From assembly GCA_024347235.1 (NCBI GenBank), contig AP025283.1, positions 4,898,001-4,962,000 on the forward strand: 64,000 nucleotides of DNA. Reading direction: 5' to 3'. A model generated the notes under the pieces. The model ran no database searches and was not told where the DNA came from. It saw nothing but the letters and a program-made list of their open reading frames with translations. Source of the stretch: Aliamphritea spongicola (lineage in GTDB: Bacteria; Pseudomonadota; Gammaproteobacteria; Pseudomonadales; Balneatricaceae). Of the stretch, positions 50,410-60,803 are shown in pieces; position 1 is the stretch's first letter; each line of letters starts with the position of its first letter. Made by a program: the position numbers and the translations under genes.

Positions 50410-52036
50410 ATGAATACAACCGTTGTCAGTTACTTTGATCAGGCCGTCAGCCGGTTTCCCGATAACCCCTGTGTCGATTTTCTGGATAAAAATATACCTA
50501 TCGCGAAATCGATGAACTGGTCAGCCGCACCGCCAAAGGCCTGCAGCAAATGGGGGTCGGTAAGGGCAGCAAAGTTGGCTTATGTCTGCCGAATACCCCG
50601 TATCATGTGATCTGTTATTACGCCATTCTCAAAGCCGGTGGCACGGTGGTGAACTTCAACCCACTCTATTCACGGTCTGAAATTGCTTATCAGATTGAAG
50701 ATTCCGGCACTCAGATCATGATCACCCTGAACCTTAAACAGATTTACCCCAAGGTACACGCCTGTCTGGAAACCACCTGCCTGCAACACATCGTGGTCTG
50801 CTCCATGTCAGAAATTCTGCCGGCGGTGAAAAGTGTACTGTTTCAGGTACTCAAACGTTCTGAGATCGCCGATTTCCCGAGAGATCCGGCGCATATGTCT
50901 TTCACCCGGCTGAGTAATACCGACGGTCATTACACTGCCACCGCCCCTGAAGCAGATGACCTGGCCGTGCTGCAATACACCGGCGGCACCACCGGCCAGC
51001 CTAAAGGCGCCATGCTCAGCCACGGGAACATTGCCGCCAACACCCTGCAGATCCGCCAATGCATCCCAACGGTGACAGAAGGCGAGGAAAAGATGCTCGG
51101 GGTATTACCCTTTTTCCATGTATTCGCCATGACCGTGGTAATGAACTTCGGTATATCCATTGGTGCTGAACTGATTCTGCTGCCCCGCTTTGAACTCAGC
51201 CAGCTCCTGAAAACCCTGCAAAGCAAAGGTGCGACTCTGTTTCCCGGCGTGCCCACCATCTATACCGCCATCAACAATGCGCCCAATCTGAACAAACTCG
51301 ACCTCTCCAGCCTGACCTACTGTATTTCCGGTGGCGCGCCGCTGCCGGTGCAAACCAAAGCCAGCTTTGAAGAAGCCACCGGCTGTAAACTGGTTGAGGG
51401 TTACGGGCTGACGGAATGTGGCCCGGTGGCCACGGTAAACCCGTTTGAAGGCATCATAAAAGCCGGTTCCATCGGCCTGCCACTGAACGACACCCGCATC
51501 AGCATTCAGGATCCGGCGGAACCGGGCAAAGAAGTCCCTCAGGGAGAAAAAGGTGAAATTGTCATCAGCGGTCCTCAGGTTATGCTGGGCTACTGGCAAC
51601 GGCCGGAAGCCACCGCCAGCACCATCATCAACGGTGGCCTGCACAGTGGCGATATCGGCTATGCCGATGAAGATGGCTACATTTTTCTGGTAGATCGCAT
51701 CAAAGATCTGATTATCTGTTCCGGCTACAACGTCTATCCGCGGCACATTGAAGACGCCCTGTACTGCCACCCGGGCATTGCTGAAGCCATTGTTATCGGC
51801 GTCGATGACGAATACCGGGGTCAGGCACCGAAAGCCTTCGTCAAACTGGCAGCAGGCTATGAAGATCTGGACAGTGAGTCCATCAAAACCTTTCTGGATG
51901 ACCGCTTATCGCGGATCGAAATGCCCAAAGATATCGAGATCCGTGAAGACCTGCCCAAAACCATGGTCGGCAAATTATCGAAAAAGAACTGGTTGAAGAG
52001 CAACAGGCCAAAGCCGGTGCAGCGGCCCGGGCATAA
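50410..52036 (+). CDS. fadD: Long-chain fatty acid--CoA ligase (two frameshifts)
   Basis: About 542 residues of the adenylate-forming family. The phosphate loop is LQYTGGTTGQPKGAMLSHG, followed by GYGLTECGPVATVNP, and the hinge HSGDIGYADEDGYIFLVDR with DLIICSGYNVYPRHIED. The catalytic lysine is near the end in TMVGKLSKKEL, restored with one extra A at 51981-51985; another is needed at 50488-50492. It activates acyl chains for the downstream beta-oxidation genes. The stop overlaps the start region of the merR-type gene. Confidence 0.92.
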
Positions 52037-52039
52037 TGT

Positions 52040-52445
52040 ATGAGTAAACCGGCTTTTACACCGTCCCGGAACTGGCCGGGAACTGGGTATCACCCCGCGG
52101 ACAATCCGTTTTTATGAGAGTAAACATTTACTTTCACCGGAACGGGCGGGCAATACTCGGATCTATACAGGTAAGGATAAAGCCCGGCTGAAACTGATTC
52201 TGCGGGGCAAGCGGCTGGGGTTTTCACTGGCAGATATCGGTGAGTTTCTCGACCTGTACACCACCGACATTCAGCAGACAGAACAGCTGCAACTGCTGTA
52301 TAAGAAAGTCTGTACCAGAATTGAAGACCTTGAAAATCAGCAGGATGCGCTGGTTCAGGTGCTTGAGGAACTGCGGGAAATCCGCAGCCAGTGTCTGGAT
52401 GCCCTGAGCAACACATCCGGCCAGACAGACCGGACCGACCATTAG
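52040..52445 (+). CDS. MerR-family regulator, LiuR-like (two frameshifts)
   Basis: About 135 residues. As written the frame stops after 25 codons. Extra bases near 52061 and 52077-52081 give FTVPELARELGITPRTIRFY, the MerR helix-turn-helix. The wing and recognition region SPERAGNTRIYTGKDKARLK and LGFSLADIGEFLDLY follow, then a dimerisation coiled coil (LQLLYKKVCTRIEDLENQQD). Position inside a beta-oxidation operon is typical of LiuR-type repressors that sense acyl-CoA. No metal-binding cysteine pattern is seen. Confidence 0.75.
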
Positions 52446-52483
52446 CAGCAAGACGACAACCACAGGACAGGCAGGAACGCACT

Positions 52484-53602
52484 ATGGAACACGCAGTAAT
52501 CGCCGGCTATTGCCGCTCCCTTTCGACTTCGCCCATAAGGGCGCACTTGCCGGTGTGCGTCCGGACACGCTGGCAGCAAAGATTATCCGCGGGCTGGTCC
52601 GTAACAGTGGCGTTAATCCAACCCGGATCGAAGATCTGTTGTGCGGCTGCGCCTTTCCGGAAGGCGAACAGGGGCTTAATATGGCGCGCATGCTGGTATT
52701 CCTCAGCCGCCTGCCGGACTGCATTCCCGGCGCCACTGTAAACCGCTGGTGCGGCTCATCCATGCAGACCCTTCATATGGCCGCCGGCAGCATTGCTATG
52801 GGTGCCGGTGAGGTATTCATCTGTGCCGGTGTTGAGAGCATGAGCCGGATTCCGATGATGGGCTACAACCCGCTGCCAAATGCCAAGCTGTATAAAGAAA
52901 ACGCCCGGATTTACATGAGCATGGGGAAACCGCAGAAGTAGTTGCCGAGCATTACAATATCAGCCGTGATGCCCAGGAAGCCTTTGCCGTCAGTTCCCAG
53001 CAGAAAGCCCTGCAAGCTCAGCAACAGGGGCTACTGGCGGATGAAATCATCCCCTTGATGAGCTGCAACAGGACGGCTGCATCCGCGGGGACACCAGCAC
53101 CGAAGGGCTTTCCGGCCTGAAACCGGCATTTGTCAGTGACGGCAGCGTGACCGCCGGCACCAGCTCCCCTGACCGACGGCGCAGCGGCGGTACTGGTCTG
53201 CTCAGAAAGCTACGCCCGGCAGCATAACCTGCCCATGCTGGCACGGATTAAAACCGTCGCCGTGGCCGGCTGTGCGCCAGAGGTGATGGGTATCGGTCCG
53301 GTGGCCGCCAGTCAGAAAGCTCTGCAACGGGCAGGCCTGAACAGCAGCGATCTGGATATAGTCGAACTGAACGAGGCCTTTGCCAGCCAGGCGCTGGCCT
53401 GTATCCGCGAACTGGAACTTGATCCGAAAAGGTCAATGTTCACGGTGGCGCGATCGCACTGGGCCACCCGCTGGGTGCCACCGGTGCCCGGATTGTCGGT
53501 AAAGCCGCCAGCCTGTTAAAGCAAACCGGCGGTCAGTACGCTCTGGCAACCCAGTGTATCGGCGGCGGCCAGGGGATAGCGACACTGCTGGAGGCCATCT
53601 GA
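52484..53602 (+). CDS. fadA: Acetyl-CoA acyltransferase / 3-ketoacyl-CoA thiolase (about five frameshifts)
   Basis: About 374 residues after repairs at 52518-52520, 52923-52926, 53051-53054, 53166-53169 (two bases) and 53427-53430. The acyl-accepting cysteine is in TVNRWCGSSMQTLHMAAGSI. The C-terminal active-site blocks are NEAFASQALACIRELEL, GGAIALGHPLGATGARI (His) and QCIGGGQGIA (second Cys). It performs the last step of beta-oxidation. Its TGA shares a base with the ATG of fadN, indicating coupling. Confidence 0.9.
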
Positions 53603-55934
53603 TGAATACCATCAAGCAGGTGGCGGTCATCGGGGCCGGTGCCATGGGTGCCGGTATCGCGGCCGTCATCGCCAACGCTGGCGTGCCGGTATTGCTGTTC
53701 GACCGGGCAGATGAGCAGCAACCGGACCGCAGCAGCATTGCCAAAGAAGCTGTCAGCCGCTTGCTGAAAGCTAACCCGGAAGCACTGACCCAGCCACGTA
53801 ACAGCCGGCTGATCACCCCGCTGAACATTGCCGACGACTTACCCCGGATCGCCGATTGCGACTGGATTATCGAGGCCGTCAGTGAACATCTGCCGCTGAA
53901 ACAAGGCCTTTATAAGCAGATAGACGGGGTACGGAAACCGGGCAGCATCGTGTCTTCCAATACCTCAACCCTGCCCCTGCACTCTCTCACTAAAGGCTTA
54001 CCGAACAGCTTTGCGGCTGACTTCTGCATTACGCATTTTTTAATCCCCCGCTATATGCGCCTGCTGGAAATTGTTGCCGGAAATATCCGTCCGGAAGTGA
54101 TGCAGCAACTGGAACATTTTGCCGATCTGAAGCTGGGCAAAACCGTCATCCACTGCAAAGACAGCCCCGGTTTTATTGCCAACCGGCTGGGCATTTTCTG
54201 GATCTACTGCGCGCTGGTTGAAGCCATCGACATGGGGCTGAGCATTGAAGAAGCTGACGCGCTGCTCAGCAAGCCCTGTGGGGTGCCAAAAACCGGTGTC
54301 TTCGGGCTGATGGATCTGGTGGGAATTGACCTGATGCCTGCCATTGTCGGCGCCATGTGTCAGGCCCTGCCGGAACATGATCCTTTGTCCTGCTGCAACG
54401 GCATTTACCCCTCATTGAGAAGATGATCAGCCAGGGCTATACCGGCCGCAAAGGCAAAGGCGGCTTTTACCGGCTGGACCGCAATCAGAATCCACCGGTA
54501 AAAGAAGCCATTTGTCTGCATACCGGCGAGTACAGCCCGGCGTTACGGCCGAAGGTACCCGGCGCAGATACCCGGGTGCATAATCTCCGTGATTTGCTTT
54601 CCCGGGATGATAAATATGGCCGTTATCTCTGGCGGGTCATGGCCCAGACCCTCAGTTACGCCGCCACTCTGGTGGGAGAGGTTGCTGAAGATATCACCGC
54701 CATCGATGCAGCCATGCGGCTGGGCTATAACTGGAAATACGGTCCCTTCGAACTGATGGATATTCTGGGCACCGGCTGGCTCGCAGAACGGCTGCAGACC
54801 GACGGTTTTACATTGCCGTCCATTCTGGCCACCACCGCCCGCCGCCCCCTTTATACCCTGCAGGCATTTCAGGGTCAGGACAACCAATTACACTTCATGG
54901 ACGTCTACGGCCGCTATCAGCCCCTGTTACGCCCCGAAGGTGTTCTCCTGCTGGCGGATATCAAACGTCAGCAACAACCGTTGTTAAAGAACGCCTCTGC
55001 TTCAGTGTGGGATATCGGTGACGGTGTACTGTGTTTTGAGTTCACCTCAAAAATGAATTCCCTGGACCCGGATATCATGGCCCTGCTGCACCAGAGCATT
55101 TCGCTGGTTAAGAAGCATTACAAAGCACTGGTAATCTATAACGAAGGGGAAAATTTCTCCGTAGGTGCCAACCTTGGTCTGGCAATGTTTACCGCCAATA
55201 TTGCCGCCTGGCAGGACATTGAAGCCATGGTCGCCGCCGGCCAACAAACCTTTAAGGCCCTCAAGTACGCCCCCTTCCCGGTGGTCAGTGCCCCCAGCGG
55301 TCTGGCGCTGGGTGGTGGCTGTGAAGTATTGCTGCACAGTGATGCCATTCAGGCCCATATGGAAACCTATACCGGGCTGGTTGAAGTGGGCGTCGGCCTG
55401 GTACCCGCCTGGGGAGGCTGCAAAGAGATGCTCGCCCGCTGGCAACAAAAGCCCAATTACCCGCAGGGCCCGATGCCCGCTGCATCAAAAGTCTTTGAGC
55501 TGATATCCACCGCAGCAGTGGCCAAATCGGCAGAACAGGCCCGCCGTAACCTGATCCTGCGCCACCATGATCAAATCACCATGAACCGTGACCGCCTGCT
55601 GGCAGACGCCAAGGCAACCGCACTGCAGCTGGCCGAGGATTATCAGCCACCGCAACCGGCAACGTTTAATCTGCCGGGCCCCAGCGGCAGGCTGGCCTTT
55701 GAAATGGCTGTTAACGGCTTTGTCCGCAACGGCAAGGCCACCCGGCATGATCAGACCGTCTCACTGCATGTAGCCGATATTATGGCCGGTGGTGATACCG
55801 ACACATTAACTGAGCTCGGCGAAGAGGATCTGCTGGATCTGGAACGTAAACACTTCATGCAGATTATCCGCCATCCGGACACACTGGCACGTATCGAACA
55901 CATGCTGCTGACCGGTAAGCCCCTGCGCAACTGA
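53602..55934 (+). CDS. fadN: 3-hydroxyacyl-CoA dehydrogenase / enoyl-CoA hydratase fusion, FadN-type (one frameshift)
   Basis: About 777 residues. The dehydrogenase domain comes first (VAVIGAGAMGAGIAAVIANA, NTSTLPLHSLTKGLP, HCKDSPGFIANRLG) and the hydratase-like crotonase domain last (VVSAPSGLALGGGCEVLLHS). This is the reverse of E. coli FadB and matches Bacillus FadN and related proteins. One extra T at 54384-54386 joins the two parts. It carries out hydration and oxidation of enoyl-CoA between the FadE and FadA steps. Gene order here, fadA-fadN-fadE, is the content of the fadN-fadA-fadE group. Confidence 0.9.
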
Positions 55935-55948
55935 CAATAGGAGAGGTT

Positions 55949-57722
55949 ATGCTGACTTACACGCCCCCGATCCGTGACATGCAGTTTGTGCTTTACGAGC
56001 TGCTGGATGCGCTGCAACTCAGCCAGTTGGAAGGCTTCGAAGAAGTGAACCGGGAACTGATCGACAGCATTCTGGAAGAAGCCGGTAAACTGACCGGCGA
56101 AGTGCTTCAGCCCCTGAACCACAGTGGCGATGAACAGGGCTGCCAGTTTAATAATGGTCAGGTAACCACCCCGGAAGGTTTTAAAGCGGCTTACCGGCAA
56201 TTCTGTGAAGGCGGCTGGACAGCACTGGCCTGCGAACCGGAGTTCGGCGGCAGTGGCTTACCCAAAACCATCAATACCCTGCTGGAAGAAATGATCTGCT
56301 CGGCGAACCTGTCATTCGGGATTTATCCGGGGCTGAGCTTCGGTGCCTATTCTGCCATCAGCCGTTATGCCAGTGATGACCTGAAACAGATCTACCTGCC
56401 AAAACTGGCGGATGGCAGCTGGTCAGGCACCATGTGCCTCACCGAACCGCAGTGCGGGACGGATCTGGGATTATGCCGCACCAAAGCCCAGCCACAGGAA
56501 GACGGCTCTTTTAAGCTGACCGGCAACAAAATTTTTATCTCCGCCGGTGAGCATGACCTCACCGACAACATTATTCATCTGGTGCTGGCCCGCACACCGG
56601 ATGCCCCGGAAGGCATTAAAGGCATCAGCCTGTTTCTGGTACCGAAAAATGCCCGGACGGCGACACGCTCACTGACAATCAGGTCGGCTGTGGCGGCATT
56701 GAGCATAAGATGGGCATCAAGGCTTCATCCACCTGCCAGATTAACTTTGACGACGCCACCGGCTGGCTGGTCGGGGATCTGCATAAAGGCATGCGGGCCA
56801 TGTTTACCATGATGAATCAGGCCCGGCTGGCGGTGGGTATTCAGGGGCTGGGACTGGCGGAAGCCAGTTATCAGGGGCACGGGATTACGCCCGTGAGCGC
56901 TTACAGGGCCGTGCCCTCTCCGGCGTTAAAGCTCCGGACAGACCCGCAGATCCGATTATCGTCCATCCGGATGTGCGCCGCATGCTGCTCACCCAGAAAG
57001 CGTACACCGAAGGCTGCCGGGCATTCGGCCTGTGGGTGGCAATCCAGCTGGATATATCCCGCAAGCACTGCGACAAAACTGTCCGGCAGGATGCGGATGA
57101 ATTCGTCCAGCTCACCACCCCGGTGGTCAAAGCCCTGTTTACCGACCTGGGATTTGAATGCACAAATCTGGGAATGCAGGTACTGGGTGGCCATGGCTTT
57201 ATCCGGGAAAACGGCATGGAACAGCTGGTTCGGGATACCCGGATTGCCCAGATTTATGAAGGTACTAACGGTATTCAGGCGCTGGATCTGATTGGCCGGA
57301 AAATGCCACAGAAAGCCGGCCGCTATCTGCGCCATTTCTTCCACCCGGTGCAGGATTATCTGGAACAGCAGCAAAACAATGCTGAACTGGCAGAATTCAC
57401 CGGCCCGTTAAGCAAAGCCTTCGGCCGGTTGCAGAAAGCCAGCCAACAAGTCGCCCTGACCGGCCTGAAAAGCCCCGAAGCAGCGGCGGCAGTGGCCAGT
57501 GACTATCTGCGGTTATTCGGGCTTGTTGCGCTGGGATATATGTGGTGCCGGATGGCCGAACAGGCATTGCAGCATCCGGATGATGACAGCGGTTTTTATA
57601 CCGCCAAGCTGCATACCGCACGGTTCTTTATGCAAAAACTGTTGCCGCAGAACAGCAGCCTGTTTGCCAGTATAATGGCCGGGGAAAGCAGCATGATGGA
57701 GCTGGAAAGCGAACATTTCTGA
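55949..57722 (+). CDS. fadE: Acyl-CoA dehydrogenase, long-chain type with C-terminal extension (two frameshifts)
   Basis: About 591 residues. FAD-binding blocks are TMCLTEPQCGTDLG and NKIFISAGEHDLTDNI; a conserved C-terminal segment is QVLGGHGFIRENGMEQLVRD, followed by RIAQIYEGTNGIQALDLIGR. The catalytic Glu should be the one in IYEGTNGIQ. Extra bases at 56645-56649 and 56874-56877 restore KKCPDGDTLTDNQ and GARDYARERLQGR. The length and the long helical C-terminus mark the DUF1974/AcdH-C type group used for long acyl chains. It has a good ribosome site (GGAGAGG) 14 bp after fadN. Confidence 0.92.
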
Positions 57723-57776
57723 GGCGCTAGGCCTTATTTACACGCTTTTACTTGCGCCGCTATTAGTTACGCGCTT

Positions 57777-58277
57777 CTATTTACGCCATTTGGCCCAGGG
57801 ATCATCATCCGTACCGCCGGAAGATTCGGGCTTACGCCGGGGCCGGTCAGTATTCTGAGGGCGTTTTTCAAAAGACTTACGCCGTGATTGACCAGGCCGT
57901 TTCGGCTTATTGAATTCCGCTGCCTTTTGGCGCTCTTTTCCCGCTGTATTTCAGCATCTTCCAGGCTCAGCTCTGCCGGAAGGCCCGGTTTCTGATGGGC
58001 CGGAATAATCCGTTCCCGGGGCGTGACTGAAAACTGTTCTGAAGACACCCGGGGCAGATTTTTAAATTTATACAGGTAGAAAAGCTCGACCTTTCCCGGG
58101 CCCACTGGGTTTTCTTGAGAAATTTCTCGCTGGACTGAATGCTCGGGTTCGTTTTGAAGCAGTTAATGTTCAGATAAGCATAGAGAATCTCAAAGCCATA
58201 GTGCTCAACCAGTTCAGTCAGTAACTGGTTCAGACCCACGCCGTGCAGGGGTTATTGGTGTAATCAACTTCACTCAT
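57777..58277 (-). CDS. VF530-family DNA-binding-like protein with basic tail (three frameshifts)
   Basis: About 167 residues. After repair at 58248-58251 the start is MSEVDYTNNPLHGVGLNQLL, then LVEHYGFEILYAYLNINCF and NPSIQSSEKFLKKTQWAREK, the compact VF530 (DUF2132) domain. Repairs at 58092-58094 and 57925-57928 give a long Lys/Arg/Pro-rich tail ending DDDPWAKWRK, absent in most family members of about 70-90 residues. The domain is thought to bind nucleic acid; the tail suggests the same. Function unknown. Confidence 0.7.
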
Positions 58278-58509
58278 GGGACATTCCGGACATTATGGCG
58301 GCTCCGGGATCAGAGCAGCATCTGTTTACAGTCAGCTTAGTCTGTCTCGCGGCGGTTGGCGGGTACAGTCATTGCGGGCAGGCAGTATAGTCAGATTCAG
58401 ACTGAAGCACATCCAAAACCAGTGCAACTGAGCAACTTACCGCTAATTTAGTGGATCAGGCGACGTCCCTGTCGCCACTGATATCAACAACAGCTATCTG
58501 AAACAGCAA

Positions 58510-59559
58510 TCAGCAACAACCACCGCCGGATGCCGGTGCGCTGCCGGTGTCTTCATCGTAAGGCAGGCTGGAGCCACAACCTTCAAAAATACCGTAGTGG
58601 TTATCCCAGGTACCGATAAATTCAAAGTGCTGCTGCAAGCGTGATTCATTCAGCATCCGGTAGGTATTGCCACACACCGGAAAGACCTTACCCGCCGCAA
58701 TCAGATGGTGCTTATCCAGCAGATAGTTCTGTTCCTGATCAGCAATGGTGCCCTTATAAATCACCGCCTGACCATAGTCTTCACAGGCAGGCTCCAGCCC
58801 TTCAATCTTAAACAGGCGATACGTTGCGGAGTAAAAACCGATATGACCAATGCGCTTTTCCACTTCGGCATTGTCGATACCCAGTGGACGGTCTTCTACC
58901 AGACGGGGATCTGCAAAACCGCACTGTTTCGCCAGGTTCTGGAAGTCATTCCAGTACAGTGCGCCACTGAGGCACTCACCGTACAGCACCGGATCATTGA
59001 CCAGTTCCTGCGGCACGCGACGGTCAGCATAAACATCAGAGAAGTACATTTCTCCACCCGGCTTCAATAAGCGGTAGGCCTGCTTCAGTACCGCTTCTTT
59101 ATCCGGCGACAGATTAATCACACAGTTGGAAACGATCAGATCGAAGCTGTTATCTTCCAGCCCCAGTTCATCCAGCTTTTCGATATAGCCTTTTTAAATT
59201 CAACGTTTGAGGCTTTATAACCAAAGGCTTCGGCATGGTAGTCCAGATGACGATTGGCAATTTCCAGCTGCTCATCGGTCATATCCACCCCGACCACAGA
59301 GCCGCTTTCACCCACTAATGCCGCCAGCGTATAGGCGTCACGGCCGGAACCGCTGCCAAGGTCCAGAATCCGCAGGCCTTTGCTGCTCAGGGGCCACCAG
59401 ACCACAGCCGTAGTAGTGGCTGCTGACTTCATCATGGATCTTCTTGAGGATGTCTTTAATCGGTTGTGGCGGCGCTTGCAGTGTACAGCAGGCGTCGGTT
59501 TTCAGATCGGCAGAGCCCTGCAGGGTCTTGCCATAATAGTCCTGGACTTGTTCATGCAT
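58510..59559 (-). CDS. arsM: Arsenite S-adenosylmethionine methyltransferase (two frameshifts)
   Basis: About 350 residues. The SAM motif is LRILDLGSGSGRDAYTLAAL, and arsenic-binding cysteines are recognisable in LKTDACCTL, IVSNCVINLSPDKEAVL and GKVFPVCGNTYRM. The C-terminus ends in a Cys pair (GGGCC). One base is needed in the run at 59191-59195 (KKGYIEKLDELGLED). The break at about 59390-59393 needs two added or one removed. It methylates As(III) to volatile or excretable species. No arsR, arsB or arsC lies nearby. Confidence 0.85.
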
Positions 59560-59650
59560 GGGGAAATACTTCTTTGGCGATTATTCTAAGAGGGTTTACT
59601 TGGGATCAACCATAGCCATAAGCGCAGGTTGCTGCAACTTAGCAGCCCAA

Positions 59651-60135
59651 TTAACTAAGAGTGATTGTTTCTATGCTTACTACTGCAGGACGGTTACGGA
59701 ATGGTACTGGGGATGTTCTTTCTGCGCCCCGAAGAATTTCAAAAACGCGTAAAGACACAGGAATTTTCAGTTCACTGCCCATCAGGGGAAACAGCATAAA
59801 GATAATGCTCATCACAAAGCTGTAGAGTAAGGCCAGCATTCCGGTAATCATGGTCAGGGAACCGACGCTGATCGCCGGTAGCGGCAGCTGACCATCACCG
59901 GTTGCGATCACCAGCGCAAATTCCAGCAATGCGACCAGGCTGATAATAATTAACGCACTCACCAACACATCAAAGAACTTCAGTGCGTAGTCCGCTACAA
60001 AGTCACTGCCGTACTGTTTTGCAATAAAGTAACTGGTCAGGGAATCAGAATGGCATAGTACGGCAATGCCAGATACACCAGCAGGCATATCAGTGGAATC
60101 AATGCCGCAAAAATCCGTTCGAGCCAGGAAGCCAT
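59651..60135 (-). CDS. Hypothetical membrane protein (one frameshift)
   Basis: About 161 residues. From ATG 60135 it reads MASWLERIFAALIPLICLLV. One extra base at 60041-60043 continues ILIPLTSYFIAKQYGSDFVA with two further hydrophobic segments (VSALIIISLVALLEFALVIA, then SIIFMLFPLMGSELKIPVSL). The last 30 residues look non-homologous and may be out of frame. Four or so membrane helices; family not recognised. It lies between arsM and the atp terminator. Confidence 0.5.
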
Positions 60136-60264
60136 TATTTACCCGTTATCTCATTTGCTGTGCTTTTGGAATCACAGCAATATACCAGACAATCCCTATA
60201 AAAACCCAACTTGGGTAATCGTAAAGCACTGCTTCAAGACATTCTCTTTACAAATCCCAGGCAC

Positions 60265-60297
60265 AAAAAGCGCCGCTCTTTCAGAGAAGCGCTTTTT
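60265..60297 (-). terminator. Terminator of the atp operon
   Basis: AAAAAGCGC and GCGCTTTTT pair around CGCTCTTTCAGAGAA, which itself forms CTCT/AGAG. On the minus strand it ends in a T run, 25 bp after the atpC stop. Confidence 0.88.
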
Positions 60298-60321
60298 CTA
60301 ATACAGAACGTAGTAGTTAGA

Positions 60322-60747
60322 TTACTTACCTAACTTTGTACGAATCTGCTGAACGGTACGCAGTTGCGCCACAGCTTCAGCCAGCTGAGCAGTTGCGCGG
60401 GAGTAATCCAGCTCGCTGCTCTGATCGGCCATTGCTTGTTCGGCATGCTTTTTCACTTCCATTGCAGCAGCTTCATTCAGATCGCCGGCACGCAGTGCTG
60501 TGTCCGCCAGGACAGAGACTTTGTGAGGCTGAACTTCCAGAAAACCGCCGGAAACGTAAAAGATCTCCTGCTCACCACCCTGCTTTCTAAGCTCTACAGG
60601 ACCTGGTTTCAGTTCCGACAGAAGCGGAGCGTGACCCGGATAGATACCCAGATCACCCAGGCTACCTGTCACTGATACGAATTCAATAAGACCGGAGAAG
60701 ATCTCTTCTTCAGCACTTACGATGTCGCAATGAACAGTCATAGCCAT
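60322..60747 (-). CDS. atpC: ATP synthase F1 subunit epsilon
   Basis: Intact, 141 residues. An N-terminal beta-sandwich (AMTVHCDIVSAEEEIFSGLI, LGIYPGHAPLLSELKPG, FYVSGGFLEVQPHKVSVLAD) and a C-terminal helical hairpin that regulates F1 rotation are present. Last gene of the operon, followed by a terminator. In many gammaproteobacteria glmU would come next. Confidence 0.97.
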   Translation of the reverse strand: MAMTVHCDIVSAEEEIFSGLIEFVSVTGSLGDLGIYPGHAPLLSELKPGPVELRKQGGEQEIFYVSGGFLEVQPHKVSVLADTALRAGDLNEAAAMEVKKHAEQAMADQSSELDYSRATAQLAEAVAQLRTVQQIRTKLGK

Positions 60748-60803
60748 GTTTCTTTCCTCTAAGGTTTCAGCTCAGGGCCGGTTTACGCCGGCCCTGCGAA
60801 CAA

